Assembly: GCA_902783175.1 (NCBI GenBank)
Contig: CACZQA010000120.1
Location: forward strand, 1 to 12,459
From: an uncultured Coriobacteriaceae bacterium
Lineage (GTDB): Bacteria; Actinomycetota; Coriobacteriia; Coriobacteriales; QAMH01
Length of the DNA: 12,459 bases
Direction of reading: 5' to 3'
Below the pieces are notes generated by a model, which searched no databases, had not been told where the DNA came from, and saw only the letters and a program-made list of their open reading frames with translations. Both the position numbers and the translations under genes were made by a program. Shown one piece after another: positions 1 to 7,852 of the stretch (positions within the stretch are counted from its first letter, which is position 1; every line of letters begins with the position of its first letter).

Positions 1-871
1 CGGCGACGACTGCCGAATCGATGCCCCCGGACAGCCCGCCGACAACATCGGCAAAGCCATTCTTGCGGATGTAGTCGCGCGTGCCGGCAACGATGCCCTC
101 CCAGAGCACCGCGCACGGCTCCATGTCAGCGTCTGCACCTTCATAGGCTGCGACCTCGGCCTGCGTGTCGAACACGAACAGCGCCTCGTCTGCAACCGGC
201 GCCGCGTACACGAGCGTGCCGTCGGGAGCGGTGACCGTGGAGTTGCCCGCATAGACCATCGTATCAGCCGCACCGCACAGGTTCACGTCTGCCACGAACG
301 CCGCATTGCCCCGCGCGAGCTGCTCGAGGCGCCCCATCGCGCCCCAGGCGGCGGGAGCCGCGGTCTGCTCGCCAAAGACGTCTGCCGACATCTCGACGAT
401 GAGCTCGACAGAATCCAGGGAAGACTCGGGCGCGACGTGGTCTTCCAGGAGCACGGCGATGTTCTCGCCGTCGATTTCCACCATCGAGCACGAATCGGCA
501 TCTTCGAGCACGGGGATGCTCAGGACCTCGCAGCTGCCCTCGCCCACAATGTAGACGGCGGGCACGCACACGAACTCGTCCTCGTCGCCATCTGCCAAAT
601 CCTCGTCAGCCTGCTGTGCGAGGGTAATGCAGGATACGAGCGCGTCGATGGGACATGCGTCCACGAAGCGCTGAAGGTGCGCCTCGGCGTCCGCCACAAA
701 CGCGGCAGACGAGGCAAGCCCCTCGAGGGGAGCTCCCGTCAGCACGTGCGCGGGGTAGACGACAAGGTCTGCTCCTCTTTCCTCGGCGAGGCGCGCCGCC
801 TCGAGTGCGGACGCGAGGTTTCCGTCCAGATCCCCCACGGTGGGGTTGAGCTGTGCGATGGCGACTTTCAT
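1..871 (-). CDS. nadE: NAD+ synthase, glutamine-dependent type (3' part outside window)
   Basis: Last step of NAD biosynthesis: ATP-dependent amidation of deamido-NAD. The 290 visible residues hold an N-terminal nitrilase-like domain (about 1-235, starting MKVAIAQLNPTVGDLDGN) and the start of the synthetase domain with the ATP-pyrophosphatase loop SGGIDS at 281-286, preceded by a typical RDYIRKNGF. The frame is open to the left edge, so the gene continues beyond it. The ATG at 871 has a GAAAGG ribosome site 6 nt upstream and lies 15 nt after the tgt stop, so the two are probably co-transcribed. Odd: where the family has VVFPE the sequence reads VVYPA (Ala41), the ICED cysteine is Leu142 (LLED), and the domain has no lysine between K2 and K270, so the glutaminase triad seems lost. 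The enzyme may depend on free ammonia. Family call is firm; loss of glutaminase activity is inference. Confidence 0.93.
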   Translation of the reverse strand, partial: MKVAIAQLNPTVGDLDGNLASALEAARLAEERGADLVVYPAHVLTGAPLEGLASSAAFVADAEAHLQRFVDACPIDALVSCITLAQQADEDLADGDEDEFVCVPAVYIVGEGSCEVLSIPVLEDADSCSMVEIDGENIAVLLEDHVAPESSLDSVELIVEMSADVFGEQTAAPAAWGAMGRLEQLARGNAAFVADVNLCGAADTMVYAGNSTVTAPDGTLVYAAPVADEALFVFDTQAEVAAYEGADADMEPCAVLWEGIVAGTRDYIRKNGFADVVGGLSGGIDSAVVA

Positions 872-886
872 GATCGGCCTTTCGAA

Positions 887-2062
<1,176 letters not shown>

Positions 2063-2121
2063 CTACAGCTGTCGGGGCGGCCGCGGTTGCCACGGCAGCC
2101 GAGATAGCCGCGCCTCGCCGC

Positions 2122-3201
2122 CTAGAGCAGCATCATCGCGTCGCCAAAGCTGAAGAACCGGTAACCGTGCTCCTTTGCCTGCTCGTAGGCGTTCATGATG
2201 ATGTCGCGGGTCGAAAACGCGCTGACCAGCATCATGAGCGTCGAGCGCGGGACGTGGAAGTTCGTGATGATGGCGTCCACGACCTTGTACTCGTAGCCCG
2301 GCATGATGTAGAGGTTGGTAGCCGCGCGCGAGCAGGGCGCAAGCTCGCCGGAACGCGCCGCGCTCTCGAGCGAGCGCACCGAGGTCGTGCCCACCGCGAT
2401 GACGCGACCACCCGCGGCCTTCGTGTCGCGTATCATCTGCACCGTCTCGGGCGAGACCGTGTAGAGCTCCGTGTGCATCTTGTGGTCCTCGGCGTTTTCC
2501 TCCTCCACGAGCCTGAAGGTGTCAAGACCGACCTCGAGGTCGACGGTCGCGACGTTCACGCCCTTGGCCTTGATGCGGTCGAGCAGCTCTTCGGTGAAGT
2601 GCAGGCCGGCGGTGGGAGCCGCGGCGCTGCGCTCGAGGTCAGGGCGCGAGTACACCGTCTGGTACAGCTCCTCGTCGCCTTTGTACTGCGTGATGTAGGG
2701 CGGGAGCGGCGTGTGGCCCACCTTGTGGAACACGCTGTCCACGTCCTCGCCGGTAAGGGTCGTGAAGCGAACGGCGCGGCTGCCGTTGTCGGCGTCGATC
2801 GAGACGATCTCGCCCTCGAGAATGGGCTCTCCCTCGTCCGCGCCGCCAGCGCAGTACTCGATGACGTTGCCGGGCTTGAGGCGCTTGCCGGGCTTGACCA
2901 TGCAGTTCCAGGTCTGCTCCTGCGGCGTGTCGGGCGCGCCGTCGACCTTGTCGAGGAGCAGCGACTCGGCCGCGCCGCCCGTGCCCTTCTTGTGGCCGAG
3001 CAGGCGAGCGGGCAGAACGCGCGTGTCGTTGACGACCAGCAGGTCGCCGGGGTTGAGGTAGTCGATGACGTCGCGGAAGATCCGGTGCTCGAGCGAGCCG
3101 TCTTTGTTGACGACCATGAGCTTGCAGGAATCCCTCGGGACCGCCGGCGCCTGGGCTATGAACTTTTCGGGTAAATCGTAATCAAATTCGTCAGTCTTCA
3201 T
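2122..3201 (-). CDS. queA: S-adenosylmethionine:tRNA ribosyltransferase-isomerase
   Basis: Transfers and isomerises the ribose of S-adenosylmethionine onto preQ1-modified tRNA, giving epoxyqueuosine-tRNA; the step after Tgt and before QueH. 359 residues, in the usual family range. Visible signatures are the N-terminal FDYDLPEKFIAQAP, NDTRVLPARL at 58-67, QTVYSR followed by APTAGLHFT at 195-203, DLEVGLDTF at 221-229, and TNFHVPRSTLMMLVSAF at 313-329. Start is the ATG at 3201, with AGGAGAG placed 5-6 nt upstream; upstream in-frame codons have no ribosome site. It is transcribed away from the small membrane protein and queH, from a shared 57-nt divergent region, and toward tgt. Nothing looks truncated. 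Confidence 0.97.
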   Translation of the reverse strand: MKTDEFDYDLPEKFIAQAPAVPRDSCKLMVVNKDGSLEHRIFRDVIDYLNPGDLLVVNDTRVLPARLLGHKKGTGGAAESLLLDKVDGAPDTPQEQTWNCMVKPGKRLKPGNVIEYCAGGADEGEPILEGEIVSIDADNGSRAVRFTTLTGEDVDSVFHKVGHTPLPPYITQYKGDEELYQTVYSRPDLERSAAAPTAGLHFTEELLDRIKAKGVNVATVDLEVGLDTFRLVEEENAEDHKMHTELYTVSPETVQMIRDTKAAGGRVIAVGTTSVRSLESAARSGELAPCSRAATNLYIMPGYEYKVVDAIITNFHVPRSTLMMLVSAFSTRDIIMNAYEQAKEHGYRFFSFGDAMMLL

Positions 3202-3258
3202 TGACTCTCCTAAAATCATCGCCAACCATACTAACATTGCAAATCAAAGGAGACGCAC

Positions 3259-3678
3259 ATGGCGAAAACTGCACTCAAGGGAATCCTCACCATTGCGATT
3301 GTCATCGTGCTCGCGGTTGCCGGCATGGCCATTTGGAATCACTTCACCAGCGGCAGCGCCGTGGGTACCGCGACGACCGCGATCACCGGAAGCACCAAGC
3401 TCGGCGACCTCGTCGGCAAGGTCTCGTCCGGCCAGAACCTGACCGACGAGGAAATCAAGAGCGACCTCGCGCTCACGGACAAGGCGTACGACACGCTCAA
3501 GTCCGCCGCCGCTTCCGAGGGCGTCGACATCACGAACTCCGCCCAGCTCAAGAAAATCGCAGCAAAGAACGCCGGCAACGTGGGCCAGGCGCAAGACATC
3601 CTCAACGAGCTGCAGGTGGGCAACATCACCGGCGACCAGGCAGTCGCCCAGCTCAAGAACATTCTCGTCCTCGAGTAG
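3259..3678 (+). CDS. Small single-pass membrane protein, function unknown
   Basis: 139 residues that I do not recognise as a named family. A lysine-containing N-terminus (MAKTALKG) is followed by one hydrophobic segment at about 8-26 (ILTIAIVIVLAVAGMAIW), with no lipobox cysteine and no clear signal-peptidase site, so an N-in membrane anchor is the best reading. A short Ser/Thr/Gly/Ala linker (28-45) leads to a soluble, largely helical charged domain (46-139) with several NLTDEEI/NITGDQA-type helix caps; residues 58-72 and 120-134 resemble each other weakly (xGxxLTDEEIxxDL and VGNITGDQAVAQL) and may be an internal repeat. The ribosome site AAAGGAG is well placed before the ATG. It sits 27 nt upstream of queH on the same strand and diverges from queA, so it is probably co-expressed with queuosine genes; whether it acts with them is unknown. 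Confidence 0.85.
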   Translation: MAKTALKGILTIAIVIVLAVAGMAIWNHFTSGSAVGTATTAITGSTKLGDLVGKVSSGQNLTDEEIKSDLALTDKAYDTLKSAAASEGVDITNSAQLKKIAAKNAGNVGQAQDILNELQVGNITGDQAVAQLKNILVLE

Positions 3679-3705
3679 CGACGATACGGCAGGTGATGTG
3701 ACGAG

Positions 3706-4344
3706 ATGCGATTGATGCTTCATGCCTGTTGCGGGCCGTGCTCTCTCGAGCCGACGCGCATCTTTACCGAAGAGGGCGTCGAGTTTGCGCTGGATTACTG
3801 CAACTCGAATATTTTCCCGCCCGAGGAATACCAGCACCGCCTCCAGACGCTCGACGAGTACGTTGCCGAGCCGCTCGATGCAACACTTTTCGAAGAACCA
3901 TACGACCCCCAGGAATGGGAGGAGAAAGTCGCGCCGTTCGGCCTCGACCGCGAGAAGCGCTGCCGGGCGTGCTACCGCCTGCGCTTGGAGAAGGCCGCCG
4001 CGCGCGCTGCCGCAGAAGGCTACGATGCCCTGGCGACGACGCTCACGATCAGTCCGTACCAGTACACGGACATCATCTTCGAAGAACTCGAGCGGGCGGC
4101 ATCCGCACAGGGAATCAAGGCGGTTTGCCGCGATTTCCGGACATGCTACCCCGAGGCGACCCGTCGCAGCCGCGAGCTGGGGATGTACCGGCAGAATTAC
4201 TGCGGGTGCCGCTTCTCGATTGCCGAGGCAAAGGCGGAGCGCGACAAGCGCAAGGCCGAGCTCGAGGCGGAGAAGGCGGCGAAGCACCGCGCCATGATCT
4301 GGGCCGCCGCCTCGGGTGTCGTGAGCCAGGCGAACCAAATGTAG
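3706..4344 (+). CDS. queH: Epoxyqueuosine reductase QueH
   Basis: Reduces epoxyqueuosine in tRNA to queuosine, the last pathway step, as the iron-sulfur alternative to cobalamin-dependent QueG. 212 residues. The cysteine pattern of the family is complete: HACCGPC at 6-12 (C8, C9, C12), CRACYRLRL at 86-94 (C86, C89) and YCGCRF at 165-170 (C166, C168), with the family motif TTLTISPYQ at 111-119. After the last cysteine pair comes a 40-residue charged helical tail rich in Lys/Glu/Ala (171-212). The ATG at 3706 has AGGTGAT about 9 nt upstream. It follows the small membrane protein by 27 nt. No queG-like gene is visible, so QueH presumably serves the queA/tgt pair alongside, which suits an anaerobe. 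Confidence 0.93.
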   Translation: MRLMLHACCGPCSLEPTRIFTEEGVEFALDYCNSNIFPPEEYQHRLQTLDEYVAEPLDATLFEEPYDPQEWEEKVAPFGLDREKRCRACYRLRLEKAAARAAAEGYDALATTLTISPYQYTDIIFEELERAASAQGIKAVCRDFRTCYPEATRRSRELGMYRQNYCGCRFSIAEAKAERDKRKAELEAEKAAKHRAMIWAAASGVVSQANQM

Positions 4345-4395
4345 CGGGTTCGGGCGTGGCGGGCGTTGCGTGGCACCGCGCGCAAGGCAAATGAA

Positions 4396-4422
4396 AAGGG
4401 CCACCCCTTCGGGATGGCCCTT
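4396..4422 (-). terminator. Intrinsic terminator downstream of the cold-shock gene
   Basis: On the minus strand AAGGGCCATCCC pairs with GGGGTGGCCCTT around a GAA loop: 12 pairs with one G-U wobble, followed directly by TTTTCATTT. The hairpin begins 27 nt after the csp stop codon. On the plus strand the wobble becomes an A-C mismatch and the tail is only moderately T-rich (CGTTCTCTTTATAT), but it could still help stop queH transcripts, making it a convergent two-way terminator. Confidence 0.85.
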
Positions 4423-4449
4423 CACTCGTTCTCTTTATATATACGAGAA

Positions 4450-4653
4450 CTACTGCTTCACGACGTTGCTGGCCTGGAGCTTGCCATTCTGGCCGGTCGT
4501 GACGTCAAAGGTGACCTTGTCGCCCTCGTCGAGGGTCTTGAAGCCATCCATCTTGATCTCGGAGAAGTGCACGAACAGATCGTCGCCATCCTCACGAGAA
4601 ATGAAGCCGTAGCCCTTGTCAGGATTAAACCACTTAACAGTACCTTCAGCCAT
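4450..4653 (-). CDS. Cold-shock domain protein (CspA family)
   Basis: Small single-stranded nucleic-acid binding protein acting as an RNA chaperone and transcription antiterminator. 67 residues, the standard size, starting [20 protein letters not shown]1 (KGYGFI, 13-18) and RNP2 (DLFVHF, 25-30) are both intact, and the strand 5 segment LQASNVV closes the beta barrel. The ATG at 4653 follows an AAAGGAAAGG ribosome site; longer in-frame starts upstream lie in the leader and encode nothing family-like. It has a promoter at 4762-4790, which gives a leader of about 100 nt containing an inverted repeat, and its own terminator, so it is probably monocistronic. Which csp paralogue it is cannot be told from sequence alone. 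Confidence 0.96.
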   Translation of the reverse strand: MAEGTVKWFNPDKGYGFISREDGDDLFVHFSEIKMDGFKTLDEGDKVTFDVTTGQNGKLQASNVVKQ

Positions 4654-4697
4654 TTGTAACGCCTTTCCTTTGAGCCCCCGGTAAGGGCACTTATACA

Positions 4698-4727
4698 CGT
4701 TGTTCGGGCGGCCAAGCCTTAACAACG
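4698..4727 (-). promoter_or_regulatory. Inverted repeat in the csp mRNA leader
   Basis: A perfect 7-bp inverted repeat, CGTTGTT (4698-4704) and AACAACG (4721-4727), encloses 16 nt with a small GGC/GCC inner stem. It lies between the predicted transcription start and the ribosome site of the cold-shock gene. Such genes often use a structured, temperature-responsive 5' leader; that this stem serves so is inference. Confidence 0.35.
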
Positions 4728-4761
4728 CTAAAACATTGTCACTTGAACAGCGACGCGCTCA

Positions 4762-4790
4762 ATTATAGTTGAACGGAATAATGCCCACAA
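4762..4790 (-). promoter_or_regulatory. Sigma-70-type promoter of the cold-shock gene
   Basis: Reading the minus strand, TTGTGG (4785-4790) and a perfect TATAAT (4762-4767) are separated by exactly 17 nt. Transcription would begin near 4755, about 100 nt before the start codon at 4653. The -35 box matches the consensus only in its TTG half. Confidence 0.65.
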
Positions 4791-4824
4791 GAACAAAGTT
4801 CCGAGACATTGGTCCCATTCGCAG

Positions 4825-5220
4825 CTATTCGGAAATCTCGACTTCGCTCACGAGCTCGTTCTTGATCTTGCCGACGAGCTTCTGCAGAGCATCGATGACA
4901 TGCGGGCGAATATCGCCGCCGATGAACACGTACATGATGTCGTCGCCCACATTGAGCGTGCCCTCGTTGAGCCAGTACTTGACGTACTCGATGCCCTCCC
5001 ACGTGAGGGCCTCCTGAGCTGCCTGCTCGACCTTCTCGTGGTCGTAGGAGAAGTTCATCCCCGTGACCTTCTTGCCGTCGTCGATGCCCTCGCGGACGAG
5101 CTTCTTGGGAAGCTCGCGAACCACGCCGTTGTGCGCGAGGTACATGCCGCAGCGCGGCGCGCTCTCTGCCGCCTTGGCCTCTTTGAGCCAGGCGTCCATG
5201 GAAGGAGACTCTTTTGCCAT
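4825..5220 (-). CDS. MoaE-like protein (molybdopterin synthase large-subunit family), orphan
   Basis: 131 residues resembling MoaE, the catalytic subunit that adds sulfur to precursor Z in molybdopterin synthesis. Supporting segments are CGMYLAHNGVVR (24-35, the family's GA-x-V-x-F-x-G-x-VR strand), a central variable part, LNEGTLNVGDDIMYVFIGG (84-102, matching HRxGxLxxGDxxVxVxV) and R105 before helix 107-121. It is shorter than typical MoaE (about 140-150) and ends after GKIKNELVSEVE, so of the two C-terminal catalytic lysines only the first region (K118/K120) has lysines; the WKxE-type second site is absent. The HR of the HRxG motif is also missing. The start ATG at 5220 has GGAGAGG 9 nt upstream. 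No moaD or other molybdenum-cofactor gene is nearby. Family membership is likely, enzyme activity doubtful. Confidence 0.7.
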   Translation of the reverse strand: MAKESPSMDAWLKEAKAAESAPRCGMYLAHNGVVRELPKKLVREGIDDGKKVTGMNFSYDHEKVEQAAQEALTWEGIEYVKYWLNEGTLNVGDDIMYVFIGGDIRPHVIDALQKLVGKIKNELVSEVEISE

Positions 5221-5258
5221 GTTGTTATCCTCTCCAAAAGATATTAAGCCAGTGCTGA

Positions 5259-5264
5259 ATTATA
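5259..5264 (-). promoter_or_regulatory. -10 box of the MoaE-like gene
   Basis: A perfect TATAAT on the minus strand, 38 nt upstream of the start codon at 5220. No good -35 hexamer is found 16-18 nt further upstream; the spacer instead contains the palindrome GATGCATC, which might be a regulator site. Confidence 0.5.
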
Positions 5265-5319
5265 TCCCATGGAGATGCATCCGACACAGAAATGCGAGCA
5301 AAATGCCGCAAGACACGAC

Positions 5320-5346
5320 GAGGCGGAGGAATTGATCCTCCGCCTC
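5320..5346 (-). terminator. Perfect 11-bp hairpin after the symporter gene
   Basis: GAGGCGGAGGA and TCCTCCGCCTC pair perfectly around a 5-nt loop, starting 41 nt beyond the stop codon of the symporter. On the minus strand the tail is GTCGTGTCTTGCGGCATTTT, which is only loosely U-rich, so it is an imperfect intrinsic terminator; it could equally be an mRNA-end stabilising stem. No T-tract follows on the plus strand. Confidence 0.55.
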
Positions 5347-5387
5347 AGGCACTCGCAGAAAGCAGCCGTCCCCGGATATCCGCGTGC

Positions 5388-6839
5388 CTACTTGTCGTCG
5401 TATTGCGGAATCGGATCCTCGTCGACCTCGTCCAGGTGCTTCTCGTAGACGTAGTGCTGGGTACCATGCGCGATGACGCCGGACAGGCCGAGCACCGCAA
5501 TGCAGTTGGGGACGGCCATGAGCGCGTTGGTGATATCGGAGATGTTCCAGACGAGCTCGCCGCCGCCGATGCAGCCCCAGAAGATGAACACGAGGTAGAC
5601 GACCTGGTACGGGCGGATGCCCTTCTTGCCAAACAGGTAGGCGACCGCGCGGTTGCCGTACTGCGCCCAGCCGAGCATCGTCGAGTACGAGAACAAGATC
5701 ATGCCGACGGCGAGCACGAGCGGCCCCAAGATGGGGATCTCGGAAAACGCAGTAGTCGTGAGCTGCGCAGGCGCGGTGATCTGCCCCGCGGCGATACCCG
5801 CCGCGATGTCGGGATTGGCAAGCATCGTGGACACGAGCATGATGCCCGTAATCGCGCAGATGACTACCGTGTCCCAAAACGTCCCCGTCATGGAGACGAG
5901 CGCCTGACGCGCCGGGTTCTTCGTCGTCGCAGACGCCGCGACGAGCGGAGCGGAGCCGAGGCCGGACTCGTTCGAGAACAGGCCGCGCTTGAAGCCGTAC
6001 TGCAGCGCGAGCGCGATGCCGCTGCCGACGGCACCTCCGAACGCCGCCTGCCCGCTGAACGCGCAGGTGACGATCAGCCCGAGCGCATCGCCCACGAACT
6101 GCCAGTTCATTCCGATGATGACGATGCAGCCCGCTGCATAGAGCAGCGCCATGACGGGCACGAGCTTTTCGGTGACGCGGGTAATCGACTTGATGCCGCC
6201 GAAGATGACGACCCCGACCAGTATGACGAGGAAGACGCCGATCATCGCGTTGGCCCCGACGAGCTGCTCGGGGCTGTCGAAGGGGATGTAGGCGGTGATG
6301 ACGCCGGAGAGGGAGTTCGACTGGACCGACGCCCCGATGCCAAACGACGCGATGAACGCGAACAGCGCGAAGAGCACCGCCAGGACCTTGCCGAGCTTCT
6401 TGTGCTTGAAGCCACGCTCGAGCGCGTACATGGCACCGCCGAGCATCTCGCCGCGATGGTCCTTGACGCGGTACTTGACGGAGATGAAGGTCTCGGCGTA
6501 CTTGGTCGCGATGCCAAAGATACCGGTGATCCACATCCAGAAGATGGCGCCCGGGCCGCCAAAGAACAGGCCGGTCGCCACGCCGACGATGTTGCCCGTG
6601 CCGATAGTCGCCGCAAGGGCGGTCGTCAGTGCGCCGAACTGCGAGACATCGCCTTCGGACTCGGTATCCTGCGCCGTGAACGACAGCTTGATGGCAGTTC
6701 CGAGCTTTCGCTGGATGAACTTGGTCCGAATGGTCATGAACAGATGCGTGCCAAGGAGCAAGACGATCATCGCCCAGCCCCACACGAATCCGTCGATTGC
6801 ATCGACGCCGGCGCTGAACGCCTCTACGAATCCCTCCAT
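5388..6839 (-). CDS. Sodium:alanine/glycine symporter family (AGCS) protein
   Basis: Inner-membrane carrier that imports a neutral amino acid, usually alanine or glycine, with sodium. 483 residues, typical for the family, with about ten or eleven hydrophobic segments. The family signature NIVGVATGLFFGGPGAIFWM spans 83-102; FSNESGLGSAP is at 288-298 and WAQYGNRAVAYLFG at 391-404, both conserved in AGCS carriers. The C-terminus is a short acidic cytoplasmic tail (EVDEDPIPQYDDK). The ATG at 6839 is preferred, with GGGGG about 5 nt upstream; an in-frame TTG at 6851 would add four residues. It is a single gene between xth and the MoaE-like gene, with its own upstream region carrying inverted repeats. 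The exact substrate cannot be read from sequence. Confidence 0.95.
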   Translation of the reverse strand: MEGFVEAFSAGVDAIDGFVWGWAMIVLLLGTHLFMTIRTKFIQRKLGTAIKLSFTAQDTESEGDVSQFGALTTALAATIGTGNIVGVATGLFFGGPGAIFWMWITGIFGIATKYAETFISVKYRVKDHRGEMLGGAMYALERGFKHKKLGKVLAVLFALFAFIASFGIGASVQSNSLSGVITAYIPFDSPEQLVGANAMIGVFLVILVGVVIFGGIKSITRVTEKLVPVMALLYAAGCIVIIGMNWQFVGDALGLIVTCAFSGQAAFGGAVGSGIALALQYGFKRGLFSNESGLGSAPLVAASATTKNPARQALVSMTGTFWDTVVICAITGIMLVSTMLANPDIAAGIAAGQITAPAQLTTTAFSEIPILGPLVLAVGMILFSYSTMLGWAQYGNRAVAYLFGKKGIRPYQVVYLVFIFWGCIGGGELVWNISDITNALMAVPNCIAVLGLSGVIAHGTQHYVYEKHLDEVDEDPIPQYDDK

Positions 6840-6891
6840 GCATGCCCCCAAAGCTCAAGGATTATTCATGGAGATGATTGTAGAGACGTAA

Positions 6892-6904
6892 TGTTTCGGA
6901 AACA
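6892..6904. promoter_or_regulatory. 13-bp palindrome upstream of the symporter gene
   Basis: TGTTTC-G-GAAACA is a perfect 6+6 inverted repeat around one base, 53 nt upstream of the symporter start. On the minus strand a TACAAT box lies about 10 nt downstream of it, so the palindrome would cover the -35 region. That makes it a candidate operator; no regulator can be named. A second inverted repeat, TTAAC-4 nt-GTTAA, is at 6927-6940. Confidence 0.4.
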
Positions 6905-6979
6905 GGCACCAAAGCGCCCCTCTCCGTTAACGACTGTTAAATGTTTGTTTCGAGCGGCACTTCGGACGCGGCGCTGCGG

Positions 6980-7735
6980 CTACAGCGAGAGCTCGAGCGA
7001 GACCGGGCAGTGGTCGCTTCCGAAGACCTCGTTGTGGATGCCCGCGGCGCTGACGGCGTCTTTGAGCCCCTCGCTCACCAGGAAGTAGTCGATACGCCAC
7101 CCGACGTTGCGCTCGCGCGCCTTCATGCGGTAGCTCCACCACGAGTAGATGTCGCCCATATCGGGATGCAACAGGCGGAACGTGTCGATAAAGCCCGAAT
7201 CGAGCAACTCGTCCATCTTGCCGCGCTCCTCGTCGGAAAAGCCCGCGTTGCCGACGTTCTCCTTGGGACGCGCGAGGTCGATGGGCTCGTGCGCGACGTT
7301 CATGTCGCCGCACACGACGACGCCCTTCTTCTGGGCTAGGTCGCCCAGAAACCCGCGGAACACGTCTTCGAACTCGCAGCGGTAGTCGATGCGCGCAAGG
7401 CCGTGCTGGGCATTGGGCGTGTAGACGTCGACGAAGTAGAAGTCCGGGAACTCCAACGCGGTGACCCGGCCCTCGTCGTCGAACTTGTCGACGCCGACCC
7501 CGTGGATGACGTCGAGCGGCTCCTGTTTGGAGAAGACCGCCGTGCCGGAATAGCCCTTCTTCTGGGCATAGCTCCAGTACTCGTGGTAATCGGAGAAGTC
7601 GAGGGGACTCTGCCCCTCTTGGAGCTTGGTCTCCTGAATGGCGAACACATCGGCGTCGAAGGCGGCAAACGTCTCTTCGAAGCCCTTCTTCACAGCGGCG
7701 CGCAGGCCGTTCACGTTCCAGCTCACAAACTTCAT
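6980..7735 (-). CDS. xth: Exonuclease III / AP endonuclease
   Basis: Metal-dependent base-excision repair nuclease that cuts DNA at abasic sites and degrades 3' ends. 251 residues, normal for the family. The start MKFVSWNVNGLRA holds the metal-binding Asn; Glu35 is in IQETK, Tyr105 in DVYTPNA, Asp144 and Asn146 in GDMN, Asp216 in WRIDYFL and the Asp241-His242 pair in SDHCPV, so the active site is complete. The ATG at 7735 is chosen because the family begins exactly here, although no clear Shine-Dalgarno sequence precedes it (GGACGAAACCGAC). An extended -10 box at 7808-7813 fits a leader of about 65 nt. It lies downstream of the kinase gene with a 117-nt gap. Confidence 0.96.
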   Translation of the reverse strand: MKFVSWNVNGLRAAVKKGFEETFAAFDADVFAIQETKLQEGQSPLDFSDYHEYWSYAQKKGYSGTAVFSKQEPLDVIHGVGVDKFDDEGRVTALEFPDFYFVDVYTPNAQHGLARIDYRCEFEDVFRGFLGDLAQKKGVVVCGDMNVAHEPIDLARPKENVGNAGFSDEERGKMDELLDSGFIDTFRLLHPDMGDIYSWWSYRMKARERNVGWRIDYFLVSEGLKDAVSAAGIHNEVFGSDHCPVSLELSL

Positions 7736-7807
7736 GTCGGTTTCGTCCGTTTCTCGTATTTGCAGGTCACTCGGCGCATGCGATGCCGCCCCTCGTCGAA
7801 TGCACCG

Positions 7808-7813
7808 ATTATC
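7808..7813 (-). promoter_or_regulatory. Possible extended -10 promoter of xth
   Basis: The minus strand reads TGCGATAAT: an upstream TG one base before GATAAT, which matches the extended -10 form and can work without a -35 box. It would start transcription about 65 nt before the xth ATG, after the kinase stop codon. Confidence 0.35.
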
Positions 7814-7852
7814 GCACAGCACGCGTGCCGGATGCGATCGGTTGCCGCACCG

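Noticed and set aside
3244..4425. Minus-strand open frame (393 codons) opposite the small membrane protein and queH
   Set aside because: QueH cysteine motifs on the plus strand are unmistakable, and the antisense frame has no features or ribosome site.
4799..4834. Possible terminator for the MoaE-like gene (TCGGAA/TTCCGA repeat with CTTTGTTCTT tail)
   Set aside because: Only six base pairs around a 24-nt loop, overlapping the stop codon; too weak to annotate.
5292..7088. Plus-strand open frame (598 codons) opposite the symporter
   Set aside because: Charged Asp/Glu/Arg-rich translation antisense to the AGCS carrier; a product of codon-position GC bias.
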